5,179 nt of DNA. Source: Solirubrobacteraceae bacterium. Its GTDB lineage: Bacteria; Actinomycetota; Thermoleophilia; Solirubrobacterales; Solirubrobacteraceae. The stretch lies in assembly GCA_030038955.1 (NCBI GenBank), contig JASHQV010000166.1, positions 1 to 5,179 on the forward strand, given 5' to 3'. Below are positions 1 through 5,120 of the stretch, piece after piece. The notes beneath the pieces are model-generated. The model was not told where the DNA came from. It saw only the letters and a list, made by a program, of their open reading frames with translations, and made no database searches. The position numbers and the translations under genes were made by a program. Position 1 is the first letter of the stretch. Every line of letters starts with the position of its first letter.

Positions 1-2
1 CC

Positions 3-1160
3 GCCGACGGCAAGGTGATCGCGGTGTCTGGCGGCGGCTGGGGCGTCGGCGACCTGCTGGGCGCGACGCGCGCCGCGCTGGCCGCCGAGCCGAGCGCGAC
101 CGTGCTGTGCCTGTGCGGGCGCAACGACAAGCTCCGCGCTCGCGTCGCCGCCGAGCTCGTCGGCGAGCCGCGGCTGAAGCTGATGGGCTTCACCGACCGG
201 ATGGGAGACGTGCTCGCGGCCGCCGACCTGCTGATCCACTCGAGCGCCGGGCTGACCGTGCTCGAGGCGATCATTCGCGGCTGCCCGGTGATCTCCTACG
301 GGTTCGGCTACGGCCACGTGCGCGAGAGCAACAAGGCGCTGCGGCGGTTCGGGCTGGCGCAAGTCGTCAGCCACGAGCGCGAGCTCGCACCGGCGATCAC
401 GGCCGCCCTGGACAAGCGCGCCGAGCCGGATCCGCGGTTCGCCCGCCGTCCCTCCACCGCCTCGCTGATCCTCGGCAACGAACGCTATGTCAAGCCGCTG
501 CCGTCGTGGCGCCTGCGCACGGTGCGGGCTGCCACCGCGGGCGCTGCGGTGCTCGTGATCGGTGCCTGGACGATGACCGCGAGCATGTCCTACTCGCTGG
601 TCTCGCACTTCGCCGGGATCCGCCCGGTCACCGCGGTCACCACGCCGCGGCGTGAGGTGGGCGTGATGATCGACGCCACCAACGCACAGCTGCCGGCGCT
701 GGTTGCGGCCACCAGCGCCGCCGGCCTGCACGTGTCGTTTGCGATCGAGAACCCGTCGTTCCGCTCGGCCGACGACATCACAGGCTACGGCGACGAAACG
801 CTGCCGCGTCTGCCCGACGGCGGGCTCGTCAGCTGGCTGCACACGCGGGCGCTGCTGCACCGGCTGCTGCATCAGCTGGGCTGGGGCCACCCCTTCCTGT
901 ACGCGTCGAGCGGGCCGAGCCTCGGACAGTGGCTGTTCGCCCACGGCGCCGGTGGCCGCCCGGTCGCCGGGGCGGTGCGAGTCGACGACGGCGGCGACCC
1001 GTTCGACCATGTGCATCCCGGCGACGTCGTGGAGCTCGGAGGCGGCAGTCTGATGACGGCGCTGATCGAGCTGAACCGGCTCGATGCCGATCTGCAGGTG
1101 CGCCACCTCCGGGCGGTGCCGGTCGGGCAGCTGCTGCATGATTCCGGCACACCGGTGTGA
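3..1160 (+). CDS. GT28/MGDG-synthase-type glycosyltransferase fused to a membrane segment and a degenerate NodB-like domain (5' partial)
   Basis: The frame is open to the left edge, so the N-terminal half is missing; the GTG at 15 is an internal Val codon, not a believable start. Residues are numbered from that codon. SGGGWGVGDLL (about 5-15), then LMGFTDRMGDVLAAADLLIHSSAGLTVLEA (about 56-85) and GCPVISYGFGYGHVRESN (89-106), form the C-terminal Rossmann half of GT28 (MurG/MGDG-synthase) enzymes, where the S-G-x-T-x-x-E-A-x-x-x-G-x-P stretch binds the nucleotide sugar. An Arg-rich link leads to a hydrophobic helix (about 171-189). Residues 215-381 follow a NodB deacetylase layout (VGVMIDA, FLYASSGPS, HPGDVVEL, LRAVPVGQLL), but the usual Asp-Asp and His metal ligands are absent. 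The likely role is glycosyl transfer to a membrane lipid or envelope precursor; the substrate is unknown. The gene stops inside the first 42-bp repeat. The glycosyltransferase assignment is firm; the deacetylase-like reading is an inference from pattern. Confidence 0.8.
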   Translation, partial: ADGKVIAVSGGGWGVGDLLGATRAALAAEPSATVLCLCGRNDKLRARVAAELVGEPRLKLMGFTDRMGDVLAAADLLIHSSAGLTVLEAIIRGCPVISYGFGYGHVRESNKALRRFGLAQVVSHERELAPAITAALDKRAEPDPRFARRPSTASLILGNERYVKPLPSWRLRTVRAATAGAAVLVIGAWTMTASMSYSLVSHFAGIRPVTAVTTPRREVGVMIDATNAQLPALVAATSAAGLHVSFAIENPSFRSADDITGYGDETLPRLPDGGLVSWLHTRALLHRLLHQLGWGHPFLYASSGPSLGQWLFAHGAGGRPVAGAVRVDDGGDPFDHVHPGDVVELGGGSLMTALIELNRLDADLQVRHLRAVPVGQLLHDSGTPV

Positions 1161-1263
1161 GGCAGTGCGGTTCGCGGAGGCGATTCAGGCACACCGGTGT
1201 GAGGTGGTGCGGCTCGCGGAGGCGATTCAGGCACGCCGGTGTGAGGCAGTGCGCCTCACGGAG
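1140..1263. repeat. three 42-bp tandem repeats spanning a gene 3' end and the intergenic gap
   Basis: Three head-to-tail units start at 1140, 1182 and 1224, each opening with GATTC. Units 1 and 2 match at 38 of 42 positions; unit 3 matches unit 1 at 35 of 40 before diverging at the SDR start codon. Each unit holds the core GGCACACCGGTGTGAGG (unit 3 has one change), and the 12-mer CACACCGGTGTG is a perfect palindrome in units 1 and 2. In unit 1 the first 21 bases encode D-S-G-T-P-V-stop, the real end of the glycosyltransferase; units 2 and 3 would encode the same ending. The tract fills essentially the whole 105-bp gap between the two genes. It could be a 3'-end duplication or a genome-wide interspersed repeat. 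It may bind a dimeric protein or fold in RNA, but no function is demonstrated. Confidence 0.93.
1241..1259 (+). other. short hairpin in the third repeat, just upstream of the SDR start
   Basis: GTGAGGC (1241-1247) and GCCTCAC (1253-1259) are perfect complements around a 5-base loop. Units 1 and 2 lack this pairing because their second arm differs. The hairpin ends directly before the GGAG at 1260-1263, the only Shine-Dalgarno-like sequence before the ATG at 1266, so in mRNA it could affect initiation. There is no following T-run, so it is not a classical terminator. Confidence 0.4.
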
Positions 1264-1265
1264 AC

Positions 1266-2258
1266 ATGGCACTCGAAGTCGCGGCGGACAGTCTCGCGGT
1301 GGCGCCGGACCTAGGTCAGCTCGTATCCAGCGGCGTGCGCACGGCGCGGGCGTTCGGGCGGCGCGTGCCGGGGGCCGGGCAGGTGCTGGCTCCCTCGCTG
1401 AGGAGCGCCGTCAGCGGCAAGACGGTGATGATCACCGGCGCCTCGTCGGGCATCGGTCAGGCGGCCGCCTACAAGGTCGGCGAGGCAAACGCGACCGTGA
1501 TCCTCGTCGCGCGCACCCGCGACAAGCTCGAGCAGACGGCCCGCGAGGTGGATGCCCGCGGCGGCACCGGCGTGGTCGCGCCGTGTGACCTGTCCGATCC
1601 CGACGACATCGACCGGATGGCCGCCGAGGTGCTCTCCTCGCACGGCGTGCCGGACATCCTCGTCAACAACGCTGGCCGCTCGATCCGGCGCGCGGTCGAC
1701 AAGGCGTATGACCGCTTCCACGACTACCAGCGCACGATGCAGCTCAACTACTTCGGCGCGGTCAAGCTGATCCTCGACGTGCTGCCCGGCATGCGCGAGC
1801 GCGGCAGCGGCCACATCATCAACATCTCGACGCTGGGCCTGCAGGCCAACACGCCGCGGTACTCCGCGTACCTCGCGTCAAAGGCGGCGCTGGACGCGTT
1901 CTCGCGCTCGATCGCCCCCGAGATCATCGACGACGGCGTCCACATCACGACGATCTACATGCCGCTGGTCCGCACTCCGATGATCGCTCCCACGAAGATC
2001 TACGACCGCTTTCCGACGCTCAGCCCGGATGAGGCGGCCGACCTGATCACCGAGGCGATCCGCCGCCGGCCGAAGCGCATCGCCACGACTCTGGGCAGCC
2101 TGTCGCAGCTGAGCTACGCGGCCGTGCCCGGCGCCCAGGATCTGATCGTCAACCGCGCGGTCAAGCTGTTCCCGGAGAGCGGCCGCGACGAGGGAAGCGA
2201 CCGGGAGCGGGCCGAGCGGGCTGCGTTCGCCCGGGTCACCCGCGGCATCCACTGGTGA
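1266..2258 (+). CDS. SDR-family oxidoreductase, Acr1-like fatty acyl-CoA/aldehyde reductase type
   Basis: This 330-residue protein has a complete classical SDR core after a 50-residue N-terminal extension. The NAD(P)-binding TGASSGIG is at 57-64, NNAG at 134-137, the structural/catalytic Asn at 161 (LNYFGA), and the YxxxK pair is Y202/K206 in SAYLASKAALDAF. The catalytic Ser normally sits 13 residues before the Tyr, which here is T189, with S188 beside it. The R79-x-R motif (VART after beta-strand 2) would favour NADP(H), which is an inference. The run from NISTLGLQANTPRYSAY through APTKIYDRFPTLSPDEAA to RRPKRIATTLG resembles the reductases that convert fatty acyl-CoA to fatty aldehyde, so a lipid substrate is likely but unproven. 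ATG 1266 is the first in-frame start after a TGA at 1242, but its GGAG lies only 2 bases upstream, so GTG 1299 is a possible alternative. It probably shares transcription with the glycosyltransferase gene before it. Confidence 0.88.
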   Translation: MALEVAADSLAVAPDLGQLVSSGVRTARAFGRRVPGAGQVLAPSLRSAVSGKTVMITGASSGIGQAAAYKVGEANATVILVARTRDKLEQTAREVDARGGTGVVAPCDLSDPDDIDRMAAEVLSSHGVPDILVNNAGRSIRRAVDKAYDRFHDYQRTMQLNYFGAVKLILDVLPGMRERGSGHIINISTLGLQANTPRYSAYLASKAALDAFSRSIAPEIIDDGVHITTIYMPLVRTPMIAPTKIYDRFPTLSPDEAADLITEAIRRRPKRIATTLGSLSQLSYAAVPGAQDLIVNRAVKLFPESGRDEGSDRERAERAAFARVTRGIHW

Positions 2259-2261
2259 GCG

Positions 2262-2314
2262 CAGTGGTTTCCCGTGCATCCCGTGCTTTCGTGCAACGGG
2301 ATGCACGCTCACTG
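2262..2314. terminator. strong inverted repeat between convergent genes, probable bidirectional terminator
   Basis: CGTGCATCCCGT (2273-2284) pairs perfectly over 12 bp with ACGGGATGCACG (2296-2307), with an 11-base loop that can add two inner G-C pairs around a bulged A. Beyond an internal loop, CAGTG (2262-2266) can also pair with CACTG (2310-2314). The structure sits between the SDR stop (2256-2258) and the stop of the - strand gene (2309-2311), where a shared terminator is expected. No U-tract follows on either strand, which is common in GC-rich actinobacteria. Function is inferred from position and stem quality. Confidence 0.72.
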
Positions 2315-3712
2315 GACCAGGCTGTCCGTGGGCGCTGAGGCGGGGGTCGTGGTCGTCTCCGTGACCGTGCCGCCGCCACTGCCGCTGGCGATCCCCGACG
2401 GGCCATTGCCGACATAGCCACTGATCGAGCTGGCGGTGACGCCCTCGCCTTCGATGAAGCCGGTGCCGCCGCTGAGCGAGCTGATCTCGATCGTCGCGCT
2501 GGGCGCAAACACGGTCCCGTCGATCGTGCCGCTGATGCTGCCGAGGTTCATCGTGCCGCTGCCGGTCTGCCACAGCAGCAGCACGTTGCTCGACGGACAG
2601 CTCGACAGCGCCGACGCGACGCACGGTTTCAGCGGCCCGCCGGAGACGCTGCTGAACGTGATCGTCTGCGCGATGAAGGTCACGTACGAGGTGCCGCCCG
2701 AGTAGCTGCTCAGCGAGATCGTTCCGTTCGGCGCGCAGTACACCCCGGGCGGGATCGACGAGGACAGCGACGAGATCGTGATGTTGTTGCCGCTCGTCGT
2801 CACCCCCGCGGGCATCGTGCCGCCGGCCGTGTACGTGCACGCCGGCGCGGTCTCGTTGCCGCCCGCTCGCCAGTCCTCCGGGTAGGGGACGTAGCTGCTC
2901 AGCTGCTGCGGGGTGCCGCCGATGTTCCCCGAGATCGAGCTCGTCGTCACCGAGCTGCCGCTGCAGCCGTCGCTGCTCGAGCCGTAGTTGGTCGAGCTGA
3001 TCGTGCCGCTGATGCTGCTCAGCGACAGCGTGCCGTCGCTGATCACGGATCCGTTGATCGTCCCGGAGATGCTCGACAGCGTCGCGCCGTAGGTCGGGCA
3101 CGTGCCGCCGGCGAAGATCGCCCCGCAATCGCTGCTGCACGCGGCCGGCGCTTCAGTCGTGGTCGTGGTCGTGGTCGTCTCAGCGGCGCCCTCCTTGAAG
3201 GCGGCGACCGCCTTGGCTGACTGCGTGCTCCCGTGGATTCCAACGATGCCGGCAAACAGGGAGGAGGAAGTGACGCTGTCTTGCACCGACACGGTGCCGG
3301 CGCTGAGGTTGAAGGTGACGCTGCTGGTCGGGATCGTGACGCCGTTGTCGAGCGCGATCGTGGTCGCGACCTGTGCGGCGTCGGTCGTGTCGGTCGTGGA
3401 GGTGCATGGGTTGTCAGGAGCGTTGGCCAGGCAGTTGGCGGCGGCCAGCGAGGCGGCGTCGGCGGCGACCTGTGCCTGGTGGTGCTTCTGGTACCAGCCC
3501 GCCACGTCGATGCCGAGCGCGGCGACCGCGATCACGGCGAACATGCAAACGGTCGTGAGGATCAGGGCCTGGCCGCGCTCGGAGCCGCCGGCCAGCAGAC
3601 CCCGAGAGAGACGGGCGAGCGGCCCGCGACTAGAGCGACGGGCGAGCGGCCCGCGACGCTCCGCAGCGCGGGTGCGTTGGGCGTGAAGGGTTGGGGCGCA
3701 GGGGGGGACCAT
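2309..3712 (-). CDS. TadE/TadG-like exported protein with Ser-Gly repeat (beta-solenoid-like) region
   Basis: The 467-residue product has an Arg-rich start (1-47), then ERGQALILTTVC and a single hydrophobic helix (about 48-72) followed by AGWYQKHHQAQVAADAASLAAA. This is the typical N-terminus of TadE/TadG-like proteins, which are membrane-anchored and linked to Flp pilus assembly. After a Thr tract (179-186) comes a Ser/Thr/Gly-rich region with S-S-x-S-G copies near 213, 232, 258, 335, 354, 391, 411 and 428. The stretch VLLLWQTGSGTMNLGSISGTIDGTVFAPSA is like exported solenoid proteins with ISG-type repeats. About ten Cys residues lie outside the membrane, so disulfides are plausible. It ends in a second Thr-rich tail. 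ATG 3712 is the first available start and has no clear ribosome binding site. No other tad genes are visible, so a pilus role is uncertain; a surface or adhesive role is an inference. Confidence 0.78.
   Translation of the reverse strand: MVPPCAPTLHAQRTRAAERRGPLARRSSRGPLARLSRGLLAGGSERGQALILTTVCMFAVIAVAALGIDVAGWYQKHHQAQVAADAASLAAANCLANAPDNPCTSTTDTTDAAQVATTIALDNGVTIPTSSVTFNLSAGTVSVQDSVTSSSLFAGIVGIHGSTQSAKAVAAFKEGAAETTTTTTTTEAPAACSSDCGAIFAGGTCPTYGATLSSISGTINGSVISDGTLSLSSISGTISSTNYGSSSDGCSGSSVTTSSISGNIGGTPQQLSSYVPYPEDWRAGGNETAPACTYTAGGTMPAGVTTSGNNITISSLSSSIPPGVYCAPNGTISLSSYSGGTSYVTFIAQTITFSSVSGGPLKPCVASALSSCPSSNVLLLWQTGSGTMNLGSISGTIDGTVFAPSATIEISSLSGGTGFIEGEGVTASSISGYVGNGPSGIASGSGGGTVTETTTTPASAPTDSLVQ
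2522..3018 (-). repeat. dispersed intragenic repeats encoding S-x-S-G-T-I motifs
   Basis: The 20-mer GATCGTGCCGCTGATGCTGC occurs identically at 2522-2541 and 2999-3018, and a diverged form starts near 3057. Read on the - strand these encode the SISGTI motif of the TadG-like protein. They mark the coding DNA of the repeated structural unit, with enough identity to permit recombination or slippage between copies. Confidence 0.8.
3156..3178. repeat. GTCGTG hexanucleotide tract encoding poly-Thr
   Basis: About 3.8 copies of GTCGTG on the + strand read as ACGACC codons on the - strand and encode the Thr run near residues 179-186 of the TadG-like protein. Each unit is two codons, so slippage would change the linker length without shifting the frame. 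The tract separates the pilus-protein-like N-terminal part from the Ser-Gly repeat region. Confidence 0.8.
3605..3657. repeat. 27-bp in-frame tandem duplication near the start of the TadG-like gene
   Basis: Bases 3605-3630 and 3632-3657 match at 25 of 26 positions with a 27-bp period (core ACGGGCGAGCGGCCCGCGAC). On the - strand this gives two copies of a nine-residue unit containing RGPLAR in the Arg-rich region before the membrane helix. A third, partial echo (SRGLLA) follows. The duplication keeps the frame, which supports this stretch being translated, and it adds positive charge on the cytoplasmic side. Confidence 0.88.
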
Positions 3713-3880
3713 TGCGGTTTGCGACGGAGCCCCGGCAGCTCCTCCGACCCGGCGCCGGAAAGCGTCGTCGTGGCTGCCTGCACGATCGGCACTCGACTAG
3801 ATGTTTATGAGCCACGGTCGATGTATCTAGATCATTGGTCCAAGCGTGGGGTCGGCGAAGGCATCCGCCCGCCTGGGATG
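3713..3880. promoter_or_regulatory. divergent intergenic region with AT-richer island; promoters likely for both sides
   Basis: Most of the region between the TadG-like start and the imuB-like start has no convincing gene. Bases about 3790-3840 are clearly richer in A/T than the surroundings and contain the palindrome ATCTAGAT (3825-3832) and TTTATGA, so promoter elements for one or both directions probably lie here. I cannot place -35/-10 pairs with confidence. Nearer the TadG-like gene, GGAGC (3726-3730) and GCTCC (3738-3742) could form a small hairpin in the leader of the - strand transcript. Confidence 0.45.
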
Positions 3881-3894
3881 CGAACATGTGTTCT
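3881..3894 (+). promoter_or_regulatory. LexA operator (SOS box) of the imuB-like gene
   Basis: CGAACATGTGTTCT matches the Gram-positive/actinobacterial LexA consensus CGAAC-N4-GTTCG at every fixed position except the last (T for G), and its GAAC-ATGT-GTTC core is a 12-bp inverted repeat broken only at its central T-G step. It ends 13 bases before the likely TTG start of an ImuB-like gene; ImuB/DnaE2 genes are classic LexA targets in actinobacteria. Repression by LexA and release on DNA damage is the expected regulation. The site is seen directly; its use is inferred. Confidence 0.82.
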
Positions 3895-3907
3895 GGTGTC
3901 TGTTCCC

Positions 3908-5101
3908 TTGATCGTCTGTGCCCTGCTTCCCCGCTTTCGGTTGCTGGTCGCCGCCGGCGACCGTGCCGAGCTCCTGCGGGCACCGGCCGTCCTGGCTCCT
4001 GAGCCGGGCCGTCCCCAGAACGTTGGCGAGGTCTCGCCGGCGGCCGGGGCGTTCGGGATCCATCCCGGGATGCGGTTGGGGGAGGCGCTCGCTCGCTGCC
4101 CGCGGCTGGTGCTGGTCCCTCCCGATCCGGTTGCCGTGGCTGACCGCTGGGAGCGCATGCTGGCGGCGCTGGAAGCGATCGGCGCGGCCGTGGAGCCGGG
4201 GTTGCCGGGGATCGCCTGCTTCGATGCCCGTGGGCTGCTGCGCCTGTACGACGGAGAGCTGTGCGAGCTGCTGGTGGCGGCCCGGCAGGCGCTGGCGACG
4301 CCGGTGCGGTTTGGCGTGGCTCCCTCGCGGTTTGCCGCTGTCGCTGCGGCCACGCAGGCGCGGGTTCGCCGGCCGCTGATCGTCTCCGGCGGAGCGCGTC
4401 AGGCCCGGGCATTCCTCGCTCCGCTGCCGGTATCGCTGCTCCGCGAGCGCCCCGAGCTGGCCGGGCTGCCGGCAGCGCTCGGGCGCCTCGGGATCGACAC
4501 GCTCGGCGAGCTCGCCGCCCTGCCGGCTGCGTCTGTGGCCGACCGCTTCGGGGGCTCGGGCCGGGTCGCGCACGAGCTCGCCCGGGGTGGTGACAGCCGC
4601 TTGCGTCCGCGCATCCCGGGCGAGCTCGTGCGCGAGTCGCTGGAGCTGCCTGAGGCGGCCGGTGGAGATCAGCTCGAGCGAGCGCTCGGCTTGCTGATCG
4701 ATCGGCTGCTGGCGCGCCGCGAACGGCGGGGAAGGGCCCTGCGCTCCGTGGTCGTCTCGGCGACGCTGGTGGAACGTGGTGGAACCTGGCGCGAGCGAGT
4801 GAGCTTCCGGGAGGCGCTGAGCGACCCGGCGCGCATGCGTCTCGCGCTGGCGCCCCGGCTGGCGCTGATGCCCGCTCCCGCTCAAGCGCTACAGCTCACG
4901 GTCGAGCGTTTCGGTGCTGCGGCCGGCGAGCAGGCGGGCATCGTCGATGACCCGAGCGAAGCTCGCTTGGCCCGGCTGCGAGAGGCGATCCACCAGGCCC
5001 GCGCCGCCGCCGGCGTGGATGCGGCCCTGCGCGTCCTCGAGGTCGATCCGCGCTCACGCCTGCCCGAGCGCCGCGCCGTGCTCGCCCCCTACGAGCGCTG
5101 A
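3908..5101 (+). CDS. imuB: ImuB-like, probably catalytically inactive Y-family DNA polymerase
   Basis: The product (397 residues from TTG 3908) is a Y-family polymerase homologue of the ImuB type, the non-catalytic partner that brings the error-prone polymerase DnaE2 to damaged DNA. The N-terminus IVCALLPRF replaces the usual first Asp-containing palm motif. In the second motif, GIACFDARGLLRLYDG (101-116), the D-E pair is not intact, so loss of catalysis is likely. A helix-hairpin-helix-like stretch (LGRLGIDTLGELAALPAASV, 191-210) is followed by the little finger (about 235-335) and a C-terminal tail with SRLPERRAVLAPYER, typical of this family. No QLxLF clamp-binding motif is seen; the expected place reads GEQAGIVDD (340-348). 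TTG 3908 was chosen because family members begin (M)IVCxLLPRF and because ATG 3878 would place the LexA box inside the gene; GTG 3890 and GTG 3896 are alternatives. No ribosome binding site is evident. No imuA-like gene precedes it. Confidence 0.85.
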   Translation: MIVCALLPRFRLLVAAGDRAELLRAPAVLAPEPGRPQNVGEVSPAAGAFGIHPGMRLGEALARCPRLVLVPPDPVAVADRWERMLAALEAIGAAVEPGLPGIACFDARGLLRLYDGELCELLVAARQALATPVRFGVAPSRFAAVAAATQARVRRPLIVSGGARQARAFLAPLPVSLLRERPELAGLPAALGRLGIDTLGELAALPAASVADRFGGSGRVAHELARGGDSRLRPRIPGELVRESLELPEAAGGDQLERALGLLIDRLLARRERRGRALRSVVVSATLVERGGTWRERVSFREALSDPARMRLALAPRLALMPAPAQALQLTVERFGAAAGEQAGIVDDPSEARLARLREAIHQARAAAGVDAALRVLEVDPRSRLPERRAVLAPYER

Positions 5102-5118
5102 CGCACGAGCGCTGACGC
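5091..5118 (+). repeat. 14-bp tandem duplication over the imuB stop codon
   Basis: ACGAGCGCTGACGC occurs twice in a row (5091-5104 and 5105-5118). The first copy contains the TGA stop of the imuB-like gene (5099-5101). The second copy fills most of the 19-base gap to the next ATG at 5121 and puts a second TGA in another frame. The gap contains no Shine-Dalgarno-like sequence. Confidence 0.9.
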
Positions 5119-5120
5119 CG

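Noticed and set aside
1140..1263. Possible CRISPR array
   Set aside because: The units are contiguous with no unique spacers between them, and the first unit is part of a coding sequence.
1084..1314. Small protein with a 14-residue repeat reading through the 42-bp units
   Set aside because: A repeat period divisible by three makes several frames on both strands look like repeated peptides; no start signal or independent coding evidence supports one.
1878..3140. Long open frame on the - strand opposite the SDR 3' end and overlapping the TadG-like gene
   Set aside because: The translation is Arg/Gln/His-rich low complexity, typical of an out-of-frame shadow, and crosses two genes with clear domain evidence.
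3233..3907. Long N-terminal extension of the imuB-like reading frame
   Set aside because: The frame stays open through the antisense of the TadG-like gene because of high GC. The extension is low-complexity Gly/Arg/Val, has no family resemblance, and would place the LexA box inside the gene.
3878..3907. ATG at 3878 as the imuB start
   Set aside because: It would add a poorly matching decapeptide, has no Shine-Dalgarno sequence, and puts the SOS box within codons 2-6; kept only as an unlikely alternative.
3827..4885. Long - strand open frames opposite the imuB-like gene
   Set aside because: Their translations are Arg/Pro/Gln-rich without recognizable domains, whereas the + strand frame has a full family pattern.
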